A stretch of 64,000 nt of DNA from Oceanomicrobium pacificus (GTDB lineage: Bacteria; Pseudomonadota; Alphaproteobacteria; Rhodobacterales; Rhodobacteraceae). The notes beneath the pieces are model-generated. The model worked only from the letters and a program-made list of their open reading frames with translations, did no database searches and had not been told where the DNA came from. The translations under genes were made by a program, and so were the position numbers. The stretch lies in the NCBI RefSeq assembly GCF_009833495.1, contig NZ_WUWG01000003.1:806001-870000 (forward strand). The letters run 5' to 3'. Below, piece after piece: positions 21,424 through 32,565 of this stretch. Each line of letters starts with the position of its first letter. Position 1 is the stretch's first letter.

Positions 21424-22292
21424 AACGGTTTGCCCCCTCGCCCACCGGGCCGCTGCATCTGGGACATGCCTATTCTGCCTGTCTCGCCCATGATGCGGCG
21501 CGCGCGGCAGGCGGGCGGTTCCTTCTGCGGCTGGAGGATATCGACCGGAGCCGGTCTCGGCCTGAATGGGCCGGTTTGATCGAGACCGATCTGCGCTGGC
21601 TCGGCCTCAGCTGGAACGGACCGGTTCTGCGGCAGAGCGACAGGCTGCCAGCCTACCAATCCGCCCTCGCCCGGTTGGCGGGGATGGGATTGATCTATGC
21701 CTGCACCTGTTCGCGGCGGGACATCGCCGCAGCGCTTGACGCGCCGCAGGAAGGCGTTCCCCGTCTGGGTCCCGACGGGCAGGTCTATCCCGGCACCTGC
21801 CGGTCCTCGGCGTCCCGTCCACGCAGCGCCGCGGATCTCGATGCCCTGCCGGACACGGCCGCATTGCGGCTCGACATGGGTGCCGCGGTCGCCCGATTGG
21901 GCACCCTGCCCGCCTTCACCGAATTGGATGCAGGACCGGGCGGGCAGACCGGAAGAATCGATCTGGACGCGGCGTGGCGCGTATCAAACTGCGGCGACAT
22001 CGTGATCGCGCGGCGCGGCTGGGGCACTTCCTACCATCTGGCCGTGGTGGTCGATGATGCCGCGCAGGGCGTAACCCATGTTACGCGCGGGCGCGATCTG
22101 TTCGAGGCGACGGCAATCCATGTCGTCCTGCAGGCGCTTCTCGAGCTGCCGACGCCGGTCTACCGCCACCATCGGCTGATCCGCGATGCGGCGGGCAAAC
22201 GGTTGGCAAAGCGGGACGATGCCCGCGCGATCCGGCTCTACCGCGACGCGGGACATACGCCCGCCGAGGTCCGCGCCATGGTCGGGCTCTAG
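21408..22292 (+). CDS. gluQRS: Glutamyl-Q tRNA(Asp) synthetase
   Basis: A shortened relative of glutamyl-tRNA synthetase that attaches glutamate to the queuosine base of tRNA-Asp. The 294-residue protein has the catalytic core only and no anticodon-binding domain. The HIGH-type motif is in [18 protein letters not shown] (in part) and the KMSK-like motif is [10 protein letters not shown]. Cysteines for zinc lie in [10 protein letters not shown] with a further Cys in YPGTCRS. The start at 21408 overlaps the end of trmFO. Its stop overlaps the stop of the convergent hisI gene by 4 bases. Confidence 0.94.
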   Translation: MAGHVERFAPSPTGPLHLGHAYSACLAHDAARAAGGRFLLRLEDIDRSRSRPEWAGLIETDLRWLGLSWNGPVLRQSDRLPAYQSALARLAGMGLIYACTCSRRDIAAALDAPQEGVPRLGPDGQVYPGTCRSSASRPRSAADLDALPDTAALRLDMGAAVARLGTLPAFTELDAGPGGQTGRIDLDAAWRVSNCGDIVIARRGWGTSYHLAVVVDDAAQGVTHVTRGRDLFEATAIHVVLQALLELPTPVYRHHRLIRDAAGKRLAKRDDARAIRLYRDAGHTPAEVRAMVGL

Positions 22293-22651
22293 TCGATCGG
22301 ATCGGCGGTGATCCGTTCCGCCCCATCCTCGACCAATGTGTAGAAACAGCTGCGGCGATGCGTATGGCAGGCCGCACCGGTCTGGTCCACGATCAGCAGC
22401 AGGCAATCCCGGTCGCAGTCGATCCGGAACTCCACCAGCCGCTGCACATGGCCCGACGTGTCTCCTTTGCGCCAGAAGCTCTGTCGGGAGCGCGACCAGT
22501 AGGTGACGATGCCGCCATCCAGCGTGCGCGCGATGCTCTCGGCGTTCATCCACGCCATCATCAGCACCTCGCCATTGGCATGGTCCTGCGCGATGGCGGG
22601 GATCAGGCCGGCCTCATTATAGGTGAGCGTTGCGGGGTCGAATTCTGCCAT
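22289..22651 (-). CDS. hisI: Phosphoribosyl-AMP cyclohydrolase
   Basis: Opens the purine ring of phosphoribosyl-AMP, the third step of histidine synthesis. The 120-residue protein is the stand-alone form without the HisE domain. It contains [33 protein letters not shown] (in part) and the metal-binding cysteines in DCDRDCLLL and [11 protein letters not shown]. The ATG at 22651 gives the normal length; the frame stays open upstream for 37 codons. It converges on gluQRS with overlapping stop codons and is divergent from the NifU-like gene. Confidence 0.96.
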   Translation of the reverse strand: MAEFDPATLTYNEAGLIPAIAQDHANGEVLMMAWMNAESIARTLDGGIVTYWSRSRQSFWRKGDTSGHVQRLVEFRIDCDRDCLLLIVDQTGAACHTHRRSCFYTLVEDGAERITADPID

Positions 22652-22736
22652 GCCTCTCCTCCGTGCGCCGGTCCCTTTTCCTCGGCGCGCTTTGGCCCTA
22701 TCTATTGGGAAACCGGACAAAAGCAAAGGCTGTCCC

Positions 22737-23192
22737 ATGGGTGGCGAAAGCGATCTCATCAAACTTTATTCGGCGCGCATTCTGGAACTGGCGGCCAGCA
22801 TCCCGCTGACCGAACCGATCACCGCACCTGACGGCGAAGCCCGCAAACGTTCACCGCTCTGCGGTTCCACCGTGTCCGCCGCGCTGACGCTCGATCCGGA
22901 CGGGCACATCGAGACATTCGCGCAGGATGTGAAAGCCTGCGCATTGGGTCAGGCCTCGGCCTCGATCCTCGGCCGATCCGTCATCGGGCAGGATCGCGAC
23001 GCGATTGCGCAAGCCCGGGACGAATTGCGGGCCATGCTGAAGGACGACGGGCCGGTGCCCGCCGCCCCGTTCGACGGGTATGAAGTGCTGATCCCGGCGC
23101 GCGACTACAAGAACAGGCATGCGTCAATCCTGCTCAGCCTTGACGCGACACTGGCGGCCTTCGATGCCGCATTGGCTGACGCTCACGCCTGA
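22737..23192 (+). CDS. NifU-like iron-sulfur cluster scaffold family protein
   Basis: A 151-residue protein of the IscU/NifU N-terminal superfamily. Two of the expected cysteines are visible in [15 protein letters not shown] and [14 protein letters not shown]; the third position is not a clear Cys. The last third ([17 protein letters not shown]) is typical of a group often annotated as iron-sulfur cluster assembly scaffold. Whether it holds a cluster is not known. It is divergent from hisI by 85 bases. The ATG at 22737 is preferred over upstream in-frame starts, which would run into the hisI region. Confidence 0.8.
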   Translation: MGGESDLIKLYSARILELAASIPLTEPITAPDGEARKRSPLCGSTVSAALTLDPDGHIETFAQDVKACALGQASASILGRSVIGQDRDAIAQARDELRAMLKDDGPVPAAPFDGYEVLIPARDYKNRHASILLSLDATLAAFDAALADAHA

Positions 23193-23228
23193 CGCAACCA
23201 GCGCGACCACGCCCCAAAAAATACACTG

Positions 23229-23266
23229 AAAAAGAAAAAGACCGCGCTCCCCCCGAAGCGCGGTCT
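23229..23266 (-). terminator. Terminator of the 39-residue membrane gene
   Basis: On the minus strand AGACCGCGCT, an 8-base loop and AGCGCGGTCT form a 10-bp stem, followed by a T-rich run (TTTTTCTTTTTC). It lies downstream of the small gene at 23412-23531. Confidence 0.8.
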
Positions 23267-23411
23267 GAGTTGGCGTTCCGTCTCGGTCAGATCGGGCCCG
23301 GGTTGAGGCGGGGCCGGATCGGCATTGGCTGGCGAAGCCGGTAAGGCGGGTCGGGACAGGCAGGTCCGAAACCCAAGGCAGGCCGAAGACAGTCCGCAGG
23401 CAAGATCGCGG

Positions 23412-23531
23412 TCAGAGCAATCCGGGCAGAGACAAACCGGCCAGCACGACGATCACCAGGGCAGACAGGCCGATCATATCCTCGAGGAAGGCGGCACCCT
23501 GCGGGTCGGTCATCTTGCGAAAGCGGGTCAT
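23412..23531 (-). CDS. Small membrane protein, 39 residues
   Basis: A short open frame that begins MTRFRKMTDPQGAAFLED and then has one hydrophobic span of about 18 residues (MIGLSALVIVVLAGLSL) ending in PGLL. The charged N-terminus suggests it stays in the cytoplasm. GGAG lies about 8 bases upstream of the ATG at 23531, and a strong minus-strand terminator follows at 23229-23266. These signals support translation. No family is recognised. It lies between the NifU-like gene and recG. Confidence 0.6.
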   Translation of the reverse strand: MTRFRKMTDPQGAAFLEDMIGLSALVIVVLAGLSLPGLL

Positions 23532-23644
23532 GGTTGTTCTCCGTCACTCTTAACCTGTTCCTCTTATGTTCCATAATCGATTCGGATGCAAGAACTTTAT
23601 GAGAACATTATTGGAACATACGGGAACGAATGTGCCGGAACGCC

Positions 23645-25738
23645 CTAGCCCACGGACAGGAGCGCGATCGAACGGTCCTTGTCGAGCAGGTAGAGGAGCA
23701 CCCGCGCCGCCTGCCCGCGCGGGCCGGTCAGGTCCGGATCGCGGCTGAGCAGGAGCCGCGCATCGTCGCGCGCCATTTCCATCAGGCCGGGCTGGGCTTC
23801 CATATCCGCCACACGGAAACGCGGCAGACCGGACTGGGCCACGCCGAGCACATCGCCCGCACCCCGCAGGCGCAAGTCTTCCTCGGCGATCCGGAACCCG
23901 TCCTCGGTTTCGCGCATGATTGACAGGCGGGCCCGCGCTGTGTCCGACAAAGGCTCATCATAGAGAAGCAGGCAGGTCGATTTCTCCGCCCCGCGCCCGA
24001 CTCGGCCGCGCAACTGGTGCAGCTGCGCCAGTCCGAACCCCTGCGCGTCTTCGATGACCATGATCGTCGCCTCCGGCACGTTGACGCCCACCTCGATCAC
24101 GGTGGTTGCCACCAGAAGCTGCGCCCGGCCATCGACGAAATCTGCCATCGCGGCATCCTTGTCCGCGGGCTTCATCTGGCCGTGGACAAGCGCCACGCGC
24201 CCCTCGCCCAGCCGCGCGCGCAACATACGGAACCGCTCCTCGGCTGCGGTTTTCTCCAGCGTCTCGCTCTCTGCGACGAGCGGACAGACCCAGTAGGCCC
24301 GCTGCCCGGCATCGAGCGCCCGTGCCAGCCGGTCGATCACCTCGTCAAGCCGGGCGGCATTGACAAGCGCCGTGTCCACCGGTTTGCGGCCGGGCGGTTT
24401 CTCGTCGAGCACGGAAATGTCCATGTCGCCGAATTGCGCCAGCGTGAGCGAGCGCGGGATCGGCGTCGCCGTCATCACCAGCACATCGGGCGCGACGCCC
24501 TTCGCACCGAGATCCATGCGCTGACGCACGCCGAACCGGTGCTGTTCGTCGATGATGGCAAGGCGCAGGTCCGCGAAGCGCACATCGTCCTGGAAAAGCG
24601 CATGGGTGCCGAGCACGATCTGCGCCGACCCGTCTGCCAATGCGGCCAGTTTCCGGCCACGTACCGCGCCGCTGTCGCGCCCGGTCAGAACCTCGATCCC
24701 GATGCCTGCCGCCGCGGCCAGCGGGGTCAGGGCTTCGAGATGCTGGCGGGCAAGGATTTCCGTCGGCGCCATCATCGCGGCCTGCCCGCCGGCCTCCACG
24801 GCCGTGAGCATTGCGAGCATCGCAACCAGCGTCTTTCCCGACCCTACATCGCCCTGCAAGAGCCGGTTCATCCGCGCAGGCCCCGCCATGTCGGCGCGGA
24901 TCTCCTCCAGCGCGCGGGTCTGCGCGCCGGTCGGACTGTAGGGCAGGCTTTTCAGCACGCGATCCGACAGGATGCCCGACCCGACAGACGGGCGGCCCTT
25001 GGCGCGGCGGATCTTGGTGCGCGCAATCGCGAGCGTCAGCTGGTGGGCGAGAAACTCGTCATAGGCCAGACGCTGCCGCGCCGGTGCGTCTGCCGACAGG
25101 TCCGCCAGACGGTCGGGATGATGGGCGGCACGCACGGCCTCCGCCCACGCAGGCCAGCCCTCGCGCGCGACGATGCTCGGATCGGCCCATTCCTGCGTCT
25201 CAGGCACCCGATCCAGCGCCCCGCCGACCGCCTTTCGCATCTGCTTCTGGCTCAGGCCGGCAGCGAGCGGATAGATCGGCTCGAACCGCGGCAGATCGGC
25301 GGCCTCCTCGGGCGGGAACATATAGTCCGGGTGGATCATCTGGACCTGATGGTCAAAGGCCTCCACCTTGCCGGATACGATCCGTTCGGCGCCCACCGGC
25401 AGTTGCCGCTGCAGCCAGTCCCCGCGGGCATGAAAAAAGACGAGCGGGAAACTGGTCTCGCCATCATCGACCATCACGCGGGTCGGGCGGCCGCGGGCCG
25501 AAGGCGCCTTGTGGGACAGGACAGTGACCTTGAGCGTGGCCACGGCGGGCGGCACGACCTCCGAGATGCCGCCGAGAAGCCGCCGGTCGATCCCCTGCCC
25601 CGGCAGGGTAAAGAGCAGGTCCACCGGCCGGGTCACATGCAGCCCTTCGAGGGCGGCGGCGGATTTCTCGCCGATGCCCGGCAGGCCGGTCAGATCGCCG
25701 AAGAGCGGAAAGAGGATTTCGGGACGGCCTTTGGACAT
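23645..25738 (-). CDS. recG: ATP-dependent DNA helicase RecG
   Basis: A branch-migrating helicase that remodels stalled forks and recombination intermediates. The 697-residue protein starts with the wedge domain and has the SF2 helicase motifs: QGDVGSGKTLVAMLA (Walker A), IDEQHRFGVRQR (DEQH box), TATPIPRSLTLAQFGD and QLRGRVGRGAEKS (motif VI). All are characteristic of RecG. The ATG at 25738 gives MSKGRPEILFPLF. ligA lies 32 bases upstream on the same strand, so the two repair genes probably share a transcript. Confidence 0.98.
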   Translation of the reverse strand: MSKGRPEILFPLFGDLTGLPGIGEKSAAALEGLHVTRPVDLLFTLPGQGIDRRLLGGISEVVPPAVATLKVTVLSHKAPSARGRPTRVMVDDGETSFPLVFFHARGDWLQRQLPVGAERIVSGKVEAFDHQVQMIHPDYMFPPEEAADLPRFEPIYPLAAGLSQKQMRKAVGGALDRVPETQEWADPSIVAREGWPAWAEAVRAAHHPDRLADLSADAPARQRLAYDEFLAHQLTLAIARTKIRRAKGRPSVGSGILSDRVLKSLPYSPTGAQTRALEEIRADMAGPARMNRLLQGDVGSGKTLVAMLAMLTAVEAGGQAAMMAPTEILARQHLEALTPLAAAAGIGIEVLTGRDSGAVRGRKLAALADGSAQIVLGTHALFQDDVRFADLRLAIIDEQHRFGVRQRMDLGAKGVAPDVLVMTATPIPRSLTLAQFGDMDISVLDEKPPGRKPVDTALVNAARLDEVIDRLARALDAGQRAYWVCPLVAESETLEKTAAEERFRMLRARLGEGRVALVHGQMKPADKDAAMADFVDGRAQLLVATTVIEVGVNVPEATIMVIEDAQGFGLAQLHQLRGRVGRGAEKSTCLLLYDEPLSDTARARLSIMRETEDGFRIAEEDLRLRGAGDVLGVAQSGLPRFRVADMEAQPGLMEMARDDARLLLSRDPDLTGPRGQAARVLLYLLDKDRSIALLSVG

Positions 25739-25770
25739 GGGCTCAGTTCAACCCCAGCGCCGCCCTGCGA

Positions 25771-28035
<2,265 letters not shown>

Positions 28036-28743
28036 TCAGGACGCGATCTGGGCGATATCAGCTGCCGGTGCCGGATCGCGCAGCACATAGCCGCGCCCCC
28101 AGACCGTTTCGATATAGTTCGACCCGCCGGTGGCCATGGCGAGTTTCTTGCGCAGCTTGCAGATGAACACATCGATGATCTTCAGTTCCGGTTCATCCAT
28201 TCCGCCATAGAGATGGTTGAGAAACATTTCCTTGGTGAGCGTCGTGCCCTTGCGCAGGGACAGCAGTTCCAGCATCTGGTATTCCTTGCCGGTCAGATGC
28301 ACCGGCTCCCCGCCGACATCCACGGTTTTCGCATCGAGATTGACGCGGATCGGACCGGTTTCGATGATCGAATGGGCGTGACCCTTGGAACGCCGCACGA
28401 TCGCATGGATGCGCGCCACCAGTTCGTCGAGGTTGAAGGGCTTGGTCAGATAATCATCCGCGCCCGATCCGAACCCTTTCATCTTGCTGTCACTATCGTC
28501 CGAGCCCGACAGGATCAGCACCGGCGTATCCACCTTCGACATGCGCAGCTGGCGCAGAACCTCGTGTCCGCTCATGTCCGGCAGGTTCAGGTCGAGAAGG
28601 ATGATGTCATAGTCATAGATCTTCGCCAGATCGACCCCTTCCTCCCCCTGATCGGTCGCGTAGACATTCAGTGCGGACTTGCGCAGCATCAGCTCAACAC
28701 TGCGGGCCATGGAGGGATCGTCTTCGATGAGCAGAACACGCAT
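28036..28743 (-). CDS. ctrA: Cell-cycle response regulator CtrA
   Basis: An OmpR-type DNA-binding response regulator that controls the cell cycle in Caulobacter and motility, gene-transfer-agent and related genes in Rhodobacterales. The 235-residue protein has a receiver domain (1-115) with the phospho-acceptor Asp51 in [12 protein letters not shown], and a winged helix domain (about 125-225) with [26 protein letters not shown] and [13 protein letters not shown]. The C-terminal tail ends in alanine-rich residues. The upstream region contains a perfect CtrA box, which suggests autoregulation. The gene for the CtrA inhibitor SciP lies directly upstream on the same strand. Confidence 0.98.
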   Translation of the reverse strand: MRVLLIEDDPSMARSVELMLRKSALNVYATDQGEEGVDLAKIYDYDIILLDLNLPDMSGHEVLRQLRMSKVDTPVLILSGSDDSDSKMKGFGSGADDYLTKPFNLDELVARIHAIVRRSKGHAHSIIETGPIRVNLDAKTVDVGGEPVHLTGKEYQMLELLSLRKGTTLTKEMFLNHLYGGMDEPELKIIDVFICKLRKKLAMATGGSNYIETVWGRGYVLRDPAPAADIAQIAS

Positions 28744-28755
28744 GCCGGGACTCCG

Positions 28756-28808
28756 TTAACTGTTCGGGGTCAAAATGGTTAACCCGTTAACGGTTAATCA
28801 TGCCTTAA
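28756..28808 (-). promoter_or_regulatory. CtrA-binding region upstream of ctrA
   Basis: Five TTAA sequences lie at 28756, 28779, 28787, 28794 and 28805. The last two form TTAA-TCATGCC-TTAA, a perfect match to the CtrA consensus TTAA-N7-TTAA, at 51-65 bases from the ctrA start. Another TTAA lies at 28837. This arrangement fits autoregulation as known from Caulobacter; the extra half sites suggest cooperative binding. Confidence 0.7.
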
Positions 28809-28836
28809 AATTGCATCTGTTACCAGTCTACTTTCG

Positions 28837-29148
28837 TTAAAGTTGTCTGAATTGCTGGAGCCGTGTGGCATGGAGCGCTTTTGGCCCATGGTCGGACAGG
28901 AGCCGTTTCCAGCTCTCCAGCTCCTCCGCGCTCAGCCCGTAGCGCTGGCAGGCTTCGGCATCTGTCAGCACCCCCTGATAGATGGCCCGCACCACCTGCA
29001 GCTTGCGGCTGGCCACCCAGCGGCGCGTGTCCCGGCCGGGCAGTTCGGCTGCTGCCCGCTCCCGTGCTGCACGACCCGATGCCCCACGCTGCCCCTCTGC
29101 TGCTCCGCCGGCCTCTCCGGCCCGCAGATTGCCCCTCGATCTGCTCAC
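28837..29148 (-). CDS. sciP: SciP-like CtrA inhibitor (DUF1153)
   Basis: SciP is a small helix-turn-helix protein that binds CtrA and blocks activation of CtrA-dependent promoters. The C-terminal 60 residues match the DUF1153/SciP core: LPGRDTRRWVASRKLQVV, then GVLTDAEACQRYGLSAEELE (in part) and ALHATRLQQFRQL. The N-terminal 45 residues are rich in Arg, Gly and Ala and look disordered. The GTG at 29148 is preferred because AGGAGG lies 5 bases upstream; an ATG six codons earlier (29166) has no site. The neighbouring ctrA places regulator and antagonist in one locus. Confidence 0.85.
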   Translation of the reverse strand: MSRSRGNLRAGEAGGAAEGQRGASGRAARERAAAELPGRDTRRWVASRKLQVVRAIYQGVLTDAEACQRYGLSAEELESWKRLLSDHGPKALHATRLQQFRQL

Positions 29149-29221
29149 CCGCACCTCCTGCTGCACCGCGAATTGCTTGCAAGACTTGGCCGCGGGCCTT
29201 AAAGGGGCGTGAACCGGACCC

Positions 29222-29249
29222 TTGAGACTGATTAGGATTTACCTACATT
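29222..29249 (+). promoter_or_regulatory. Candidate promoter of mnmA
   Basis: TTGAGA (29222-29227), 16 bases, then TACATT (29244-29249), 25 bases before the mnmA start codon. The match to the sigma-70 consensus is moderate. Confidence 0.3.
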
Positions 29250-29273
29250 TCTCTGGATCCCGAGGACAAGACC

Positions 29274-30443
29274 ATGACCGATATCCAGACGCAGCCCGCC
29301 CCGGCCACCAGCGCCCCGGCGAAGAACAGCCTCGGCTTTGCAAAGCCGCCGTCGCAAACCCGCGTGGTCGTCGCCATGTCCGGCGGCGTCGACAGTTCCG
29401 TCGTGGCCGCGCAACTGGCCGAGGAAGGCTATGATGTGGTCGGGGTCACGCTGCAGCTCTACGACCACGGCGCGGCGCTCGCCAAGAAAGGCGCCTGCTG
29501 CGCCGGGCGCGACATTCACGATGCGCGCCGCGTGGCCGAGGAAATGGGCTTTCCGCACTACGTGCTCGACTATGAGAACCGCTTCAAGGAAAGCGTGATA
29601 GACGAGTTTGCAGACGCCTATCTGGCCGGCGCCACACCGGTGCCCTGCATCCGCTGCAACGAGCGGGTGAAATTCCGTGACCTTCTGGAAACCGCGCGCG
29701 ACCTCGACGCCGATTGCATGGCGACGGGCCACTATATCCAGCGGTTCGAGGGCGCCGAGAAGGCGGAACTGCATCAGGCGGCGGACCCGACGCGGGACCA
29801 GAGCTATTTCCTCTTCTCCACCACGCAGGAGCAGCTCGACTATCTGCGCTTCCCGCTGGGCCATCTGGCTTCCAAGGAAGAAACGCGGGCGCTGGCCCGC
29901 CGCTACGGGCTGCCGGTGGCCGACAAGCCCGACAGCCAGGATATCTGTTTCGTGCCGAACGGCTCCTACGCGGCGGTGATCGAGAAGCTGCGCCCCGGCG
30001 CGGCTGATCCGGGCGAAATCGTGCATCTCGACGGGCAAGTATTGGGCCAGCACAAGGGCGTGATCCATTACACGATCGGCCAGCGGCGCGGGCTCGGCAT
30101 TGGCGGCGGCACACCGCTCTTTGTGGTGAAGCTCGACCCCGATGCCCGTCAGGTCATCGTCGGCCCGAAAGAGGCGCTCGCGACGACGACCGTGCCGGTG
30201 AAGGAGATCAACTGGCTCGGCGACACGCCGTTTCAGGAGGCCCCTGCCGGTGGCTGGCCGCTGGAGGTCAAGGTCCGCTCCACCCGCCCGCCGAAAGAGG
30301 CGCGGGTCCACCCGACCGGTCCGGATACGGCGCTCGTGGAACTGCTTGAGCCCGAGGAAGGGATCGCACCGGGGCAGGCCTGCGTCTTCTACGCGCCCGA
30401 AGGGAGCCGCGTCCTTGGCGGCGGCTGGATCCACCGCGGCTGA
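29274..30443 (+). CDS. mnmA: tRNA 2-thiouridylase MnmA
   Basis: Thiolates uridine 34 of tRNA for Lys, Glu and Gln. The 389-residue protein has the PP-loop [20 protein letters not shown] (from about residue 34), the catalytic cysteine in [13 protein letters not shown], and [10 protein letters not shown] with a CxxC pair. The second catalytic cysteine is in [13 protein letters not shown]-terminal barrel starts near [16 protein letters not shown]. The N-terminal 27 residues are a low-complexity extension. The ATG at 29274 has GAGGA upstream. A GC-rich hairpin without a clear T-run follows the stop. Confidence 0.97.
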   Translation: MTDIQTQPAPATSAPAKNSLGFAKPPSQTRVVVAMSGGVDSSVVAAQLAEEGYDVVGVTLQLYDHGAALAKKGACCAGRDIHDARRVAEEMGFPHYVLDYENRFKESVIDEFADAYLAGATPVPCIRCNERVKFRDLLETARDLDADCMATGHYIQRFEGAEKAELHQAADPTRDQSYFLFSTTQEQLDYLRFPLGHLASKEETRALARRYGLPVADKPDSQDICFVPNGSYAAVIEKLRPGAADPGEIVHLDGQVLGQHKGVIHYTIGQRRGLGIGGGTPLFVVKLDPDARQVIVGPKEALATTTVPVKEINWLGDTPFQEAPAGGWPLEVKVRSTRPPKEARVHPTGPDTALVELLEPEEGIAPGQACVFYAPEGSRVLGGGWIHRG

Positions 30444-30507
30444 CCGCCGGCCGCGGCCGCGGCAGCGGCCGGGCTTCGCGCCACGGGGGCAAACAGGCCT
30501 TTTGCCC

Positions 30508-30535
30508 TTGCCATTCAGGCCTGAATCTGTATAAC
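30508..30535 (+). promoter_or_regulatory. Candidate promoter of the rpsF operon with palindrome in the spacer
   Basis: TTGCCA (30508-30513), 16 bases, then TATAAC (30530-30535). The spacer holds the perfect palindrome TTCAGGCCTGAA (30514-30525). The rpsF start lies about 100 bases further, which leaves room for a leader RNA. Confidence 0.42.
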
Positions 30536-30578
30536 GCGCCATCCCTTCGAACTCAGAGCAATCGCGTTGCCTCTCGTG

Positions 30579-30604
30579 TGCGGACCGGAGGGGTCATATC
30601 CGCA
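30579..30604 (+). promoter_or_regulatory. Hairpin in the rpsF leader, possible S6:S18 autoregulatory element
   Basis: TGCGGA (30579-30584) pairs with TCCGCA (30599-30604), with a CCG just inside the stem and an inner ACC/GGT pairing. S6:S18 complexes of other bacteria bind a hairpin with a conserved CCG in the rpsF leader. The position, 32 bases before the rpsF start, fits. The match was judged by eye. Confidence 0.32.
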
Positions 30605-30635
30605 TGTTGAAGCGCGCCGGAAAATAGGTGACCAC

Positions 30636-31016
30636 ATGGCTCTCTACGAGCATGTATTTATCGCGCGTCAGGACCTGTCCAACGCGCAGGCCGAAGGCTT
30701 GATCGAGCATTTCGGCCAGGTCCTGAAGGACAATGGCGGGTCCGTTGTCGATCAGGAATATTGGGGCCTCAAGACGATGGCCTACAAGATCAACAAGAAC
30801 CGCAAGGGCCACTATGCCTTCGTCAAGTCGGATGCGCCGACCGACGCGGTTCAGGAAATGGAACGCCTGATGCGCCTGCACGATGACGTGATGCGCGTCA
30901 TGACCATCAAGGTCGACGTTCACGAAGAAGGCCCCTCCGCTGTCGTCCAGGCCAAGAATGCCCGTGACGAGCGCGGTTCGCGCGGCCCCCGCGGCGATCG
31001 CCCGCGGCGCAACTGA
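30636..31016 (+). CDS. rpsF: 30S ribosomal protein S6
   Basis: A 126-residue ribosomal protein of the small-subunit platform, where it pairs with S18. It begins [20 protein letters not shown] and contains [19 protein letters not shown] (in part), the family core. The C-terminal extension after about residue 105 is rich in Arg, Gly and Asp, as in other alphaproteobacteria. The ATG at 30636 is chosen by homology; an in-frame open stretch of 23 codons precedes it. It is the first gene of rpsF-rpsR-rplI. Confidence 0.97.
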   Translation: MALYEHVFIARQDLSNAQAEGLIEHFGQVLKDNGGSVVDQEYWGLKTMAYKINKNRKGHYAFVKSDAPTDAVQEMERLMRLHDDVMRVMTIKVDVHEEGPSAVVQAKNARDERGSRGPRGDRPRRN

Positions 31017-31034
31017 ACGGAGAGGACCTAGACC

Positions 31035-31262
31035 ATGGCAAACAAACCGTTTTTCCGCCGTCGCAAATCCTGCCCCTTCTCGGGCGAGAATGCGCCGAAA
31101 ATCGACTATAAGGACGTGAAACTCCTGCAGCGCTACATTTCCGAGCGCGGCAAGATCGTCCCGTCCCGTATCACCGCGGTATCCGCCAAGAAACAGCGCG
31201 AACTGGCCAAGGCCATCAAACGCGCCCGTTTCCTGGCCCTGCTGCCCTACGCAGTGAAGTAA
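31035..31262 (+). CDS. rpsR: 30S ribosomal protein S18
   Basis: A 75-residue ribosomal protein that binds next to S6. It contains [20 protein letters not shown] (the N-terminal part), [20 protein letters not shown] and the basic tail [21 protein letters not shown] lies upstream of the ATG. It starts 18 bases after rpsF and ends 10 bases before rplI. Confidence 0.98.
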   Translation: MANKPFFRRRKSCPFSGENAPKIDYKDVKLLQRYISERGKIVPSRITAVSAKKQRELAKAIKRARFLALLPYAVK

Positions 31263-31272
31263 GGAGACGAAG

Positions 31273-31911
31273 ATGGAAGTCGTACTTCTCGAACGCGTCG
31301 CCAAGCTGGGCCAGATGGGCGATGTCGTCTCGGTCAAGCAGGGCTATGCCCGCAATTTCCTGCTGCCGCAGGGCAAGGCGCTGCGCGCCACCCAGGCCAA
31401 CCTGGCCCAGTTCGAGGCCCAGCGGGCCCAACTGGAAGCGCGTAACCTTGAGACCAAGAAAGAGGCCGAGGCGCTCGCCGCCCGTCTCGACGGTCAGAAA
31501 TTCATCGTGATTCGCTCCGCCTCCGACGCCGGCGCGCTTTACGGCTCCGTCACCCCGCGTGACGTGGCCGACGTGGCGACCGAAGACGGGTTCTCGGTGG
31601 ACAAGAAACAGATCCACCTCGATCGCCCGATCAAGGAACTGGGTCTGCACGACATGACCGTGATCCTGCATCCGGAAGTGGACGTCACCATCTCGGTGAA
31701 CGTGGCACGCTCCATGGAGGAAGCCGAGCTTCAGGCCTCCGGTAAGACCATTCAGGAACTGGCCGCTGAAGCCGAGGCCGAAGCCGAATTCGACATTGCC
31801 GAACTGTTCGACGAAGTGGGCGCTGCCGCCCTCGACGAGGACGATCTGGATGTCGCACCGGCTGCCGAAGCGGACGACGCCGACGCCGATGAGGATGACA
31901 CCCAGGCCTGA
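31273..31911 (+). CDS. rplI: 50S ribosomal protein L9
   Basis: A 212-residue large-subunit protein. The N-terminal domain (1-45) contains [20 protein letters not shown] and the signature [17 protein letters not shown]; a long helix then leads to the C-terminal domain with [12 protein letters not shown]. The protein is about 60 residues longer than E. coli L9 because of a highly acidic Ala/Glu/Asp tail (after about residue 158). Such tails occur in Rhodobacterales L9. AAGGAG lies upstream of the ATG. A strong terminator closes the operon. Confidence 0.97.
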   Translation: MEVVLLERVAKLGQMGDVVSVKQGYARNFLLPQGKALRATQANLAQFEAQRAQLEARNLETKKEAEALAARLDGQKFIVIRSASDAGALYGSVTPRDVADVATEDGFSVDKKQIHLDRPIKELGLHDMTVILHPEVDVTISVNVARSMEEAELQASGKTIQELAAEAEAEAEFDIAELFDEVGAAALDEDDLDVAPAAEADDADADEDDTQA

Positions 31912-31937
31912 CGGCCCGCGTGACACCACACATTCAG

Positions 31938-31967
31938 GCCGCGCCGGGCAACCGGCGCGGCTTTTTT
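31938..31967 (+). terminator. Terminator of the rpsF-rpsR-rplI operon
   Basis: GCCGCGCCGG (31938-31947), loop GCAA, CCGGCGCGGC (31952-31961), then six T. A perfect 10-bp stem with a tetraloop. Confidence 0.93.
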
Positions 31968-32053
31968 CTTGCCTATCGCCCCCCGGCTGGGTCACCATCG
32001 CCGCAACCGGTTCGGCCAAGTCGCTGAACGGACGTGACAAAGGGGCTTTGACA

Positions 32054-32437
32054 ATGTTTCGCGTGACCATGCCGCTTCTGGGCGCCACCCTTCTTGCCGC
32101 AGCCTGCACCACGGCCCCGCCCCCGCCGCCGATGGACCAGACGCCCTTTGCCCGCATCACGACCGAGGACGCCTTCCGTGCCAACATGGTCGGCAAGACC
32201 CTGACCTACGGGTCCGGCCGGGTGACGCTCAATGCCGATGGCACCATCACCGGTTCGGTCGACGGCAAGCCATTCGGCGGCACCTGGGAGTTCCGCGACG
32301 GGCTCCTGTGCCGGCAACTCACCGCATTGTCGGGCTTGCGCGCCAGCGATTGCGAGGTCTGGGAGATCTGGGAATATCGCTACCGCGTGACCGAACAGTC
32401 GGGCCGCGGTGCATCGACGATCTACAACGTGCTCTGA
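32054..32437 (+). CDS. Small lipoprotein of unknown function
   Basis: A 127-residue protein with a lipoprotein signal peptide: MFRVTMPLLGATLLAAAC, with the lipobox LAAAC and Cys18 as the lipidation site, followed by a proline-rich TTAPPPPPM segment. The mature part (GKTLTYGSGRVTLNADGTITG, in part, then GGTWEFRDGLLCRQ and DCEVWEIW) looks like a small beta-rich domain found in many Rhodobacterales lipoproteins. No function is known. The start at 32054 is chosen for the signal peptide; the ribosome binding site is weak. It lies between rplI and dnaB. Confidence 0.78.
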   Translation: MFRVTMPLLGATLLAAACTTAPPPPPMDQTPFARITTEDAFRANMVGKTLTYGSGRVTLNADGTITGSVDGKPFGGTWEFRDGLLCRQLTALSGLRASDCEVWEIWEYRYRVTEQSGRGASTIYNVL

Positions 32438-32565
32438 ATCGCAGCGAGACAACGCGCACCGGCGGTCCCCCGCCGGATGCGCAAAAAATCCGCTTGTCCC
32501 CGTTCTTCACATCCTGTGGATAGCTGGTTTTCGGTGTATAAGTTTCACCGGACGGAGCAGTGAGC

